Positions 6,242-12,072 of a stretch of 12,072 bases of DNA are shown piece by piece; the first letter of the stretch is position 1, and the number at the start of each line of letters is the position of its first letter. The stretch spans positions 1 through 12,072 of the forward strand of contig JBFWIW010000078.1 of NCBI GenBank assembly GCA_050253535.1, written 5' to 3'. The notes below the pieces were generated by a model. It was not told the origin of the DNA. It saw nothing but the letters and a program-made list of their open reading frames with translations, and did no database searches. Origin of the DNA: JBFWIW01 sp050253535. GTDB lineage: Bacteria; Bacillota; Clostridia; Oscillospirales; Oscillospiraceae. Made by a program: the position numbers and the translations under genes.

Positions 6242-6724
6242 ATGAACACAGAAAACTTGGATATCCTGAAGAGATCAAAAACGCCGGGAGAGACCGTTGT
6301 CATAACGACTGAACTTATTCTTCCGTCTATGGCAAATCTCATGAACAATCTGCAGGGTGGGCAGATGATGAAATTTATGGATATAGTGGGCGCTCTGACG
6401 TGCAGAAAACATGCCGGGTGCGAGGTGGCAACGGTTTCGGTGGAGAAAATCGAGTTTAAGTATCCGGTGCGTGTTGGAGAAGTTGTGACGATTAAGGCCA
6501 AATTGGTCTGGGTCGGAAAATCTTCCATGAAGGTCAGGATCGAAGCCGTTTCCGAGAATCTCAGGTCGGGGGTGACGCGGCTCACCAATACAGCGTTCTT
6601 TACCTATGTGGCGCTGGATGACAACTGCCGTCCCGTGCCCGTCCCGCGCCTTTGCCAGCAGACGGATGAAGAGCGGGCGGTATTCGACAGCGAGCAGCGG
6701 GCGTATGAAGAGCAGAAAAGATAA
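6242..6724 (+). CDS. Acyl-CoA thioesterase, hotdog fold (YciA/YkhA-like)
   Basis: This 160-residue protein is a single hotdog domain of the acyl-CoA thioesterase family, which hydrolyses acyl-CoA to a free acid and CoA. The helix segment NNLQGGQMMKFMDIVGALTCRKH (about residues 33-55) matches the family's N-x-GG-x(4)-MD pattern, with D45 at the position of the catalytic acidic residue. The strands ATVSVEKIEFKYPVRVGEVVTIKAKLVWVGKSSM follow, and a charged tail (DEERAVFDSEQRAYEEQKR) ends it. The HGG usual in this motif reads QGG here. ATG 6242 has GGGGGT upstream and lies 23 bases after pta. Co-transcription with pta suggests a link to acyl-CoA and CoA turnover, but substrate chain length cannot be told. 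The stop codon lies inside the left arm of the downstream terminator. Confidence 0.9.
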   Translation: MNTENLDILKRSKTPGETVVITTELILPSMANLMNNLQGGQMMKFMDIVGALTCRKHAGCEVATVSVEKIEFKYPVRVGEVVTIKAKLVWVGKSSMKVRIEAVSENLRSGVTRLTNTAFFTYVALDDNCRPVPVPRLCQQTDEERAVFDSEQRAYEEQKR

Positions 6725-6764
6725 ACTGACGGCCTCCGGAATGTAATCCGGGGGCCGTCAGTTT
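6723..6764. terminator. Bidirectional intrinsic terminator between convergent operons
   Basis: Arms 6723-6740 and 6747-6764 form an 18-bp stem with a single G-T wobble around the 6-base loop ATGTAA. A T-rich tail follows on both strands: TTTCTATAATT on plus, TTTATCTTTTC on minus. It ends the pta-thioesterase transcript and, read the other way, the Bce-like operon whose permease stops at 6783. The thioesterase stop codon overlaps the stem. Confidence 0.9.
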
Positions 6765-6782
6765 CTATAATTGGTAGTATTA

Positions 6783-8774
6783 TTATTCGACTATTCTGTA
6801 ATAGACCCGCGCTGTCAGGGCATAGACGAGGGCATATATGACGCCAAAGGCCAGAACGGTGCCGAGGGTGCACCATGCAAAGAGCGGAACGTTCATAAGA
6901 TTCATGACTGAGAGTAATTTTGTAATCATCTTGAAGGCCGCGGCTATGTGGATTATAGCCGCTATAAGCGGCAGGAAGAAAACCGTGAGGATCTGGCTTT
7001 TTACCGAGGACTTCACGTCGGAGCGGGCCATTCCCACCTTTTGCATAATCTCAAAGCGCTCTTTGTCGTCGTAGCCTTCGGAAATCTGTTTGTAATAAAT
7101 TATAAGGACGGTAGCCATCAGGAAGAGCAGCCCCAGGAACAGCCCGAGAAACAGGAACCCGCCGTAGAGCGAATAGAACTGCGCCTCCGCATCCTGCCGG
7201 CATTCTATGCTGTATGTTATGCCTGTGTCTGTAACAACGGGTTTTACAGCGGCTCTTATCGTACCGGCACAGGCGATCTTTTCTTCTTTGGTACCGTCAA
7301 TGTCGAATAAAATATAGTATTCAGGATTGCTCGCGCCGTCCCCGTAGGCTTGTCGCTGAAGCTCATTGATATCACGCAGCGCCGTATTGTCGGGTACGAT
7401 GAAGTAATAGAAATCTACCAGATTTGCGGTGTAATCCTTTTCCAGCGGGAAAGATTCAAGGTGCTTGGCTATACTGAAGGATTTCCCGAACACAGTGACC
7501 TCACTTCCGGGCGCAGCGTCAGTTGAGTAAACCGCGGCCTCACCATCCCGGAGCCCAAGGCGCTCTCCCGTAAGGCTTTTGTACTCGCTTTCCATAAGAA
7601 AGTATACCTGTACCCCGCCGGAGTAGTTCACATAGTTGCCCTCGGACGGGAGGAAGCTGTCTCCTTCCCGGACTGCCGAAAAGGAAAGCGACTCGTACTC
7701 GGTGAAGTTTTCGGCCGTCCTCCCGCAGGAGTCAATGCTGCCGGTGACGGCCTGCGTAACGGCCCCGGCCTCTTGGCTGTCGTAAGCGTAAAGCGTCAGA
7801 GCGATGTCTGTTGGATAGCGGTTTTCCAGCGCGTCGTCCACGCCGAGATAGAGACAGACCGTACCCGAGACCATTACCAGAACCATTGTGCAGAGTATGC
7901 AGATGGAGGCGAGTCCCGCGGCGTTCTGCTTCATTCTGTATAACATAGACGAGACTGAGATAAAGTGGTTTGTCTGATAGTAATAGCGCTTTTTTCTGCG
8001 GAGCATTTTGAGTATCACAATGCTCCCGGCAATAAAGAGGCAGTATGTGCCTGCTATTACAAGAATGACAGCGATGAAAAACATGAAGATAGCATCGAGA
8101 GGCGACTCTGTGACTATGGCTATGGTATAGCCCGCGCATATGCAAAGAGTTCCGAAGACTGCCAGTAACCGCTTTGTTCTCGGCTCGCGTTCGCCGGTAT
8201 TCCCGCCGTGCAGCAGTTCAATTGGCTTTGAAAGCCGAATACGGAAGAAGTTCGAAATAAGAATCAGGAAAAAAATCAGAAAAAAGAGCGCTGCTGTTAT
8301 TAATATGCCCCTGCCGGAAACATAAAAGCCCATCGGCGCCGAGAAGGTGAGAAGTTTATATAAGAGCAGAACGGCGAGCTTTGAAAAGAGTACGCCGCAG
8401 ATAAGGCCGGCGGCGATCGAAAATATCCCGGTGAAAAGCGTCTCGTAGAACATGACACGGGAGATATGCCGCTTTTCCATGCCGAGGATATTATAGAGCC
8501 CGAACTCCTTTTTTCGCCGTTTGATCAGAAAGCTGTTCGTATAGAAAAGAAAGACTGCCGAAAAGATGCCGATGACGACGGAGCCAAAGCCCATCATGGA
8601 GGAGAGGGAACCGGATCCGGGCATTTTATCCAGTCCTTCGTTATAAACGATGAAGCACATGATATAGAACATTGCGACCGTTCCGATGCATGTCAGCAGA
8701 TAAGGGACATAGAATTTTCCGTTTTTCCGGATGTTCATGACGGCGAGTCTGGGATAAAATCCGGCTCTATTCAT
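6783..8774 (-). CDS. BceB-like ABC transporter permease (FtsX/MacB type), about 663 residues
   Basis: This is the membrane subunit of a Bce-type ABC transporter, which confers resistance to cell-wall-active peptide antibiotics and acts as sensor for its histidine kinase. Ten membrane segments can be drawn: one near residues 20-45, one near 57-80, two between about 105 and 175, three between about 200 and 315, and three near the C-terminus. A large extracytoplasmic domain, about residues 315-530, separates the seventh and eighth. That ten-helix plan with a roughly 200-residue outer domain, and the overall length, match BceB. The conserved KRRKKEFGLYNILGMEKR segment lies after helix 2. ATG 8774 overlaps the ATPase stop codon (ATGAATAG, 8 bases); GTG 8783 is an alternative start three codons earlier. 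The antibiotic recognised cannot be predicted from this sequence. Confidence 0.92.
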   Translation of the reverse strand: MNRAGFYPRLAVMNIRKNGKFYVPYLLTCIGTVAMFYIMCFIVYNEGLDKMPGSGSLSSMMGFGSVVIGIFSAVFLFYTNSFLIKRRKKEFGLYNILGMEKRHISRVMFYETLFTGIFSIAAGLICGVLFSKLAVLLLYKLLTFSAPMGFYVSGRGILITAALFFLIFFLILISNFFRIRLSKPIELLHGGNTGEREPRTKRLLAVFGTLCICAGYTIAIVTESPLDAIFMFFIAVILVIAGTYCLFIAGSIVILKMLRRKKRYYYQTNHFISVSSMLYRMKQNAAGLASICILCTMVLVMVSGTVCLYLGVDDALENRYPTDIALTLYAYDSQEAGAVTQAVTGSIDSCGRTAENFTEYESLSFSAVREGDSFLPSEGNYVNYSGGVQVYFLMESEYKSLTGERLGLRDGEAAVYSTDAAPGSEVTVFGKSFSIAKHLESFPLEKDYTANLVDFYYFIVPDNTALRDINELQRQAYGDGASNPEYYILFDIDGTKEEKIACAGTIRAAVKPVVTDTGITYSIECRQDAEAQFYSLYGGFLFLGLFLGLLFLMATVLIIYYKQISEGYDDKERFEIMQKVGMARSDVKSSVKSQILTVFFLPLIAAIIHIAAAFKMITKLLSVMNLMNVPLFAWCTLGTVLAFGVIYALVYALTARVYYRIVE

Positions 8775-9531
8775 TGCGCTCACCGCCGGACTGGATAAGT
8801 GTCAGAGCATCGGAGATCTTTGCATACATCTCCTCATGTGTCTGACGGGCTCTGTAGAGCTGGTGGTAGACCTCTCCGTCGCGCAGGAAGAGTACGCGGG
8901 AGGCGTGGCTCGCCGCCTTTATGCTGTGCGTCACCATAAGTATGGTCTGCCCCTCCGCGTTTATCTCGCCGAAGAGGCGCAAAAGCCCGTCTGTTGCGCG
9001 GGAATCGAGTGCGCCGGTCGGCTCATCGGCCAGAATGAGCTGCGGATTCGTAATGATCGCGCGGGCTATGGCGGCGCGCTGCTTCTGTCCGCCGGAGACC
9101 TCGTAAGGGAATTTTGACAGGATATCCGCTATACCGAGTTTTTTTGAGATTGGTTCAAGGCGTGTTTCCATCTCCTCATATCGGACACCGGCGAGAACCA
9201 GCGGCAGAAAGATGTTGTCCCGTATCGAAAATGTGTCCAGAAGGTTGAAGTCCTGGAACACAAAGCCGAGATTGTCGCGCCGGAAGGCGGAGATATCCCT
9301 TTCTGAGATGGTTACGATATTTTTGCCGTTTAAAAGCACCTCGCCGCTCGTCGGTTTGTCGAGCGAGGCGATTATATTCAGGAGCGTCGTCTTACCGGAG
9401 CCGGACTCGCCCATGATGGCGACGTATTCCCCCTCGGCCGCCGAGAAAGTGACGCTTTTAAGCGCCTGCACCTGCTGGCCCCCGAAGCGGGTTGTATAGA
9501 TCTTTTTGAGACTTCTTACTTCAAGCAGCAA
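8767..9531 (-). CDS. BceA-like ABC transporter ATP-binding protein
   Basis: This 254-residue protein is the ATPase that drives the adjacent permease. All nucleotide-binding motifs are intact (numbered from the chosen start): Walker A GESGSGKT at 41-48, Q-loop glutamine in FVFQDF at 93, signature SGGQKQR starting near 146, Walker B LILADEP near 164-170, D-loop ALD after it, and switch histidine in VTHS at 202. It belongs to the MacB/LolD/Bce subclass that partners with FtsX-type permeases. An earlier in-frame TTG exists at 9546, but GGAGG lies within that stretch, eight bases before TTG 9531, which also gives the usual MLLEVRSLKKIY beginning. It overlaps the permease gene by 8 bases and follows the kinase gene after 116 bases that hold a probable separate promoter. 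Confidence 0.94.
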   Translation of the reverse strand: MLLEVRSLKKIYTTRFGGQQVQALKSVTFSAAEGEYVAIMGESGSGKTTLLNIIASLDKPTSGEVLLNGKNIVTISERDISAFRRDNLGFVFQDFNLLDTFSIRDNIFLPLVLAGVRYEEMETRLEPISKKLGIADILSKFPYEVSGGQKQRAAIARAIITNPQLILADEPTGALDSRATDGLLRLFGEINAEGQTILMVTHSIKAASHASRVLFLRDGEVYHQLYRARQTHEEMYAKISDALTLIQSGGERNE

Positions 9532-9556
9532 TGATACTACCTCCAACGTTCGTTTG

Positions 9557-9578
9557 ATACCAATTTCGAAATTGGTAT
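9557..9578. promoter_or_regulatory. 22-bp perfect palindrome in the bceA-like leader
   Basis: Arms 9557-9567 (ATACCAATTTC) and 9568-9578 are exact inverted copies meeting at a central CG. The site lies between the candidate -10 box (9588-9593) and the ATPase RBS, so a bound repressor would block initiation or elongation. As RNA it would form a 9-bp stem with a 4-base loop; its low GC and lack of a T run argue against a terminator. Confidence 0.65.
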
Positions 9579-9587
9579 TATGGCTAC

Positions 9588-9654
9588 ATCATAACAGAGA
9601 AGCCGGATGCGCTGCCATAATTTTGGCTTACATTCCGGCCCCGTGGCTTACATT
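9588..9654 (-). promoter_or_regulatory. Candidate response-regulator-dependent promoter of the ABC genes
   Basis: On the minus strand TATGAT (9588-9593) is a good -10 box, but the -35 position (9611-9616) is far from consensus. Just upstream stand two identical 11-bp direct repeats, TGGCTTACATT on the plus strand, at 9624-9634 and 9644-9654. Their 20-base period puts both on the same DNA face, as for OmpR/PhoB-family activators. Each carries TGTAA on the minus strand, a half-site reported for BceR-type regulators. The outer repeat overlaps the kinase stop codon. Confidence 0.5.
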
Positions 9655-10646
9655 TTCGTAAGGATTTGCCCGTTAATGTCCTCCGGCGGCTTAAAGCCGA
9701 TGTACACGCGTGTCCCTCGGCCGACTTCCGACTCTATCATCAGTGTGTGCCCCAGCTTTTCCGTAATCCTTCTGCAGAGGTAGAGTCCGATTCCCGAGGA
9801 CTTTTTGTCTGTGCGCCCGTTATAGCCGGTGAAGCCCTTGTCGAAAACCCGGGGCAGGTCCTCGGCCCGTATACCTATGCCGGTGTCCGCTATGACGAGA
9901 GATTCTCCCTCGGCGTAAATTGAGATGGAACCGGTGCGAGTGTATTTGAGCGAGTTGGAGAGTATCTGCTCAATGACGAAGAGGAGCCATTTTTCATCCG
10001 TAAGTACGGGGAACCCCGTTTCGCGGAAGTCGAGTGGTATTTTTTTCAGGATAAAGAGCCGAGCGTATTTTCTTACTGCCTGCCGTACAATATCGTCCAG
10101 AGAGTGCCGTATCAGGACGTAGTCCGAATAATCACTATCCAGCCGAAGGTACTGCATAACCATCTCGACGTATTGCTCTATCTTGAAAAGCTCCGTCGTT
10201 AGCTCATCTTTTTCGGCGTGCCCGGAATTCTGCAGCAGGAGGTACATAGCCGCGATCGGCGTTTTTATCTGGTGTGCCCAGAGGGTATAGTAGTCGACAA
10301 GATCCCTTTTTTCGGTGTCGGCGAGCGACACCGACGCGGCCTTGGCCTCGAACAGCGCATTGATGAGCGCCTGATAATCCGCCTCCGGGGCACCGTGCGG
10401 CGCGGGCATCGAATCTAACGAGAGCGTTATGTGGGGCAGCATTTCGGAGAGCACGCGGTGTCTCCTCAGATAGCCGGCGTAACCTATGAAAAACAGCACG
10501 CCGCCTGCAAAAATACACAGGATCGCGGCGTAGAGCACCGCCTCGGCCGGAAGTTCATAAAGCGAGAATACCGCCGCAAAAATGAGTACAAAAAGGCAAA
10601 GCATGAGGATTGTTTTTATGTGCCGGTGCAGGTAGCTCAAAAGCAT
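9648..10646 (-). CDS. BceS-like intramembrane-sensing histidine kinase
   Basis: This 332-residue sensor kinase has two membrane helices near the N-terminus (about 11-30 and 35-58) joined by only a few residues, so it lacks an extracellular sensing domain. That is the mark of intramembrane-sensing kinases, which detect drug through the partner ABC transporter. The phosphoacceptor is H125 in WAHQIKTP, the ATPase N-box includes N231 in EQILSNSLKYT, the G1 box is DTGIGI (254-259) and the G2 box SSGIGLYL (283-290). All catalytic motifs are intact. ATG 10646 follows GGGAGGT at five bases. It lies 136 bases after the response regulator on the same strand. The module order regulator, kinase, ATPase, permease is the standard Bce arrangement. 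Confidence 0.94.
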   Translation of the reverse strand: MLLSYLHRHIKTILMLCLFVLIFAAVFSLYELPAEAVLYAAILCIFAGGVLFFIGYAGYLRRHRVLSEMLPHITLSLDSMPAPHGAPEADYQALINALFEAKAASVSLADTEKRDLVDYYTLWAHQIKTPIAAMYLLLQNSGHAEKDELTTELFKIEQYVEMVMQYLRLDSDYSDYVLIRHSLDDIVRQAVRKYARLFILKKIPLDFRETGFPVLTDEKWLLFVIEQILSNSLKYTRTGSISIYAEGESLVIADTGIGIRAEDLPRVFDKGFTGYNGRTDKKSSGIGLYLCRRITEKLGHTLMIESEVGRGTRVYIGFKPPEDINGQILTKM

Positions 10647-10782
10647 GATAAACCTCCCGTGCGACGATGCGCAGAAATTGTATGTTAAAACGCTATGACG
10701 TCAGAGATTATTGCGCAACAATTTCGACTGCCGTGCAGGCGTCGGGAAATGGTGCGTCAATAGAATCATAGTGTGAATTCTT

Positions 10783-11454
10783 TCACCCCACCATGTAGCC
10801 GATACCCTTTTTGGTAACTATAAAGTCGCTGAGGTTACACCCCGCGAGTTTTTTCCTGAGGCGCGTTATGTTAACTGTAAGGGTGTTTTCGTCTATAAAG
10901 CTGTCACTCTCCCAGAGACGCATCATAATGGCTTCCCTCCCGACGACACAGCCGCGGTTTTCCATGAGCACCTGCAGTATCCTGTACTCATTTTTCGTAA
11001 GCTCGATTTTATTCCCGGATACGGTGAGCGTTGCGTCTGAGGTGTTGAGGATTGCGCCGCCGCACTCCAGAAGGTGAACTGTGCCGGCAAAGTCGTATGT
11101 ACGGCGCAGAAGGGCCTGTACTTTCGCGGTGAGGACGGTAAGGTCGAACGGCTTTGCGATGAAATCATCGGCTCCCATATTCATTGCCATGACGATATTC
11201 ATGTTGTCTGAGGCCGAGGAAATAATGATTATGGGCACTTTAGAAACCTTGCGTATCTCAGTACACCAGTAATAGCCGTTATAAAATGGGAGTGATATGT
11301 CGAGAAGCACGAGCTGCGGATCATATTTTACAAACGCTTCGAGTACGCTTCCAAAATCAAAGCTGCACTCGGCACGGCAGCCCCAGGTCTCAATATGCTT
11401 TTTTATGGCGTTTGCGATTACGGCGTCGTCTTCGACAATTAGTACATGGTACAT
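10783..11454 (-). CDS. BceR-like OmpR-family response regulator
   Basis: This 223-residue DNA-binding response regulator pairs with the adjacent kinase. The receiver domain has acidic D9-D10, phosphoacceptor D52 in LVLLDISLP, the SSAS switch region and the invariant lysine in AKPFD near residue 102. A linker leads to an OmpR-type winged helix, with ELTKNEYRILQVLMENRGCVVGREAI and the recognition region NTLTVNITRLRKKL, ending KKGIGYMVG. An upstream in-frame codon extends the reading to 11487, but ATG 11454 has GGAGG upstream (GGAGGAGATAGCGCTC) and gives the canonical MYHVLIVEDD start. Its likely targets are the promoter before the ATPase gene and perhaps its own. The leader is unusually long if the candidate promoter at 11728-11756 is real. 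Confidence 0.94.
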   Translation of the reverse strand: MYHVLIVEDDAVIANAIKKHIETWGCRAECSFDFGSVLEAFVKYDPQLVLLDISLPFYNGYYWCTEIRKVSKVPIIIISSASDNMNIVMAMNMGADDFIAKPFDLTVLTAKVQALLRRTYDFAGTVHLLECGGAILNTSDATLTVSGNKIELTKNEYRILQVLMENRGCVVGREAIMMRLWESDSFIDENTLTVNITRLRKKLAGCNLSDFIVTKKGIGYMVG

Positions 11455-11727
11455 GAGCGCTATCTCCTCCGGCAACAATAATATCATCGGCGCGTCCTGC
11501 GCCGCGTCTAAGGTTCTAGTGTGTGAGGACGAAGTTTCTATATGTTCATATAATACTGTTAACCCACTAAAAAGTGGAGATCTTGGCGGTTAATTTTCCG
11601 CCCTGCCGCTTTCTCGTCATCGGCGGGCGGCAGCCCGCTCTCCTCCTCGACCCTGCAGAGCAAAAAATTCCCTCGTAAATCTTGTCTCGCCTTTAATGGG
11701 ATAACAGTATAAAACAATTTTGCAGTT
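11455..11727 (-). other. Long structured leader region upstream of the response regulator
   Basis: About 270 bases without a convincing gene separate the candidate promoter from the regulator. They hold several short hairpins: GCGGGC-GGCA-GCCCGC (11623-11638), GGCGG-TTAATTTT-CCGCC (11585-11602), CCACT/AGTGG (about 11564-11577), and a TATATG-TT-CATATA dyad (11539-11552) inside a second possible promoter (TTAACA at 11557-11562, TAGAAA at 11535-11540, 16-base spacing). An open 65-codon frame (11559-11756) begins at a TTG that coincides with the -35 box, and no RBS precedes it, so it is not annotated as a gene. Confidence 0.4.
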
Positions 11728-11756
11728 ATTATATCATGTGGAAAAACGCACAACAA
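11728..11756 (-). promoter_or_regulatory. Candidate strong extended -10 promoter reading toward the Bce module
   Basis: On the minus strand, TTGTTG (11751-11756) is followed after 17 bases by a perfect TATAAT (11728-11733), immediately preceded by TGA, an extended -10 element. Transcription would start near 11721. It is divergent from the plus-strand promoter at 11780-11808. Confidence 0.55.
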
Positions 11757-11779
11757 TCAGATTGTCAGCTTTCTTAGTC

Positions 11780-11808
11780 TTGCTTTTAACGGCGCCTTAT
11801 GCTAAAAT
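11780..11808 (+). promoter_or_regulatory. Candidate promoter of the tRNA-Leu gene
   Basis: TTGCTT (11780-11785) and TAAAAT (11803-11808) are 17 bases apart, and TGC stands directly before the -10 box as an extended element. The predicted start is about 100 bases upstream of the tRNA, implying a 5' leader removed during maturation. No protein-coding gene with an RBS lies between. Confidence 0.5.
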
Positions 11809-11913
11809 AACCTTCAAACACGGATGTTATGTATTGACGGATATGTAGCATTTAACCTGCGTGCAGAAATGAAAAGATAAAACTGGGTGGAGTAAACCTT
11901 CGCTCTCATATAT

Positions 11914-11998
11914 GCGGATGTGATGGAATTGGTAGACATGCAAGATTTAGGTTCTTGTGTCGCAAGACGTGTGGGTTCGAGTCCCTTCATCCGCACCA
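11914..11998 (+). tRNA. tRNA-Leu (anticodon UAG)
   Basis: The acceptor stem GCGGATG (11914-11920) pairs exactly with CATCCGC (11988-11994), followed by discriminator A and an encoded CCA. The D-arm contains AATTGGTAGAC. The anticodon stem CAAGA/TCTTG encloses the 7-base loop TTTAGGT, giving anticodon TAG, which reads CUA and related leucine codons. A long variable arm (around TGTCGCAAGACGT) marks a class II tRNA, and GGGTTCGAGTCCC forms the T arm. All these features agree on leucine. No integrase or partial duplicate of the 3' end is visible nearby, so there is no sign that it is used as an attachment site. Confidence 0.97.
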
Positions 11999-12002
11999 AA
12001 AT

Positions 12003-12044
12003 AAGTTGACGGTTTTCAAGACGAGAACTTGTCAACTTTTTCTT
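12003..12044 (+). terminator. Intrinsic terminator after tRNA-Leu
   Basis: AAGTTGAC (12003-12010) pairs with GTCAACTT (12031-12038), extended inward by G-T wobbles and a partial TTTTC/GAGAA stem, and runs into TTTTTCTTTATTTA. It begins five bases after the tRNA CCA end. Confidence 0.85.
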
Positions 12045-12072
12045 TATTTATGCTTCTTTGCATTCAGATTAA

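Noticed and set aside
7732..8145. 137-codon minus-strand frame inside the permease gene
   Set aside because: It is an out-of-frame shadow of the BceB-like permease, rich in H, R and S, with no recognisable domain.
9797..10646. Possible frameshift or degeneration in the kinase gene because of alternative frames
   Set aside because: The 332-residue frame has every kinase motif in order and a normal length, so the gene is intact.
10674..10725. Inverted repeat GAAATTGT/ACAATTTC and palindromes TGACGTCA and TTGCGCAA between regulator and kinase genes
   Set aside because: The 8-bp arms are far apart (36-base spacing) and the other two are short 8-mers; such matches are expected by chance in this stretch.
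11559..11756. 65-codon minus-strand frame upstream of the response regulator
   Set aside because: Its TTG start coincides with a predicted -35 box, it has no RBS, and its composition changes abruptly between AT-rich and GC-rich parts. It is better explained as leader sequence.
11814..12035. 73-codon reading frame on the minus strand
   Set aside because: It is antisense to tRNA-Leu; the RMKGLEPTRLATQEP-type translation is a well-known false product of the opposite strand of leucine tRNA genes.
1..12072. CRISPR array, insertion sequence or prophage
   Set aside because: No regularly spaced repeats, transposase, integrase or terminal inverted repeats were seen on either strand.

Overview
The window looks like a strictly anaerobic, Gram-positive-type bacterium, most likely a Clostridia member of moderate GC content. 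The evidence is strong GGAGG ribosome-binding sites before most genes, a complete Bce-type two-component/ABC module (a Firmicutes hallmark), a 2-oxoacid:ferredoxin oxidoreductase, the oxygen-defence proteins rubrerythrin and desulfoferrodoxin, and a tRNA with encoded CCA. The species cannot be named from sequence alone.

Region A (1-4755, all minus strand) is an oxygen/iron-defence and ferredoxin redox cluster. In transcription order it holds a Frm2-like nitroreductase, a ferritin-like domain and the C-terminal part of an encapsulin shell protein (separated by a 100-N assembly gap), desulfoferrodoxin (superoxide reductase), a two-subunit 2-oxoacid:ferredoxin oxidoreductase (fused gamma-alpha chain, then beta) and a rubrerythrin that runs off the left edge. 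The ferritin/encapsulin pair is the main discovery: it looks like a Family 1 encapsulin iron-storage nanocompartment, possibly fused as in Pyrococcus. A standard gap hides about half of the shell protein. The superoxide reductase would make peroxide, rubrerythrin would reduce it, the compartment could sequester Fe(II), and the oxidoreductase could supply low-potential electrons. That joint role is inference.

Region B (4756-5246) is an AT-rich divergent intergenic region. It encodes an unlisted 51-residue peptide on the minus strand with a strong RBS, a duplicated start segment and two C-terminal cysteines. It also holds candidate promoters and two GTGA/TCAC dyads in front of pta.

Region C (5247-6764, plus strand) holds phosphate acetyltransferase followed by a hotdog-fold acyl-CoA thioesterase, closed by an 18-bp-stem terminator shared with the convergent operon. 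No acetate kinase is seen beside pta.

Region D (6783-11756, minus strand) is a four-gene Bce-like module: response regulator, intramembrane-sensing histidine kinase, ABC ATPase and a large FtsX-type permease. Such modules sense and resist cell-wall-active peptide antibiotics. The sequence before the ATPase gene has two 11-bp direct repeats exactly 20 bp apart, a -10 box without a good -35, and a 22-bp perfect palindrome, a plausible response-regulator-controlled promoter. The regulator gene appears to have a long structured leader.

Region E (11780-12072, plus strand) holds a promoter, a tRNA-Leu(UAG) gene and its terminator.
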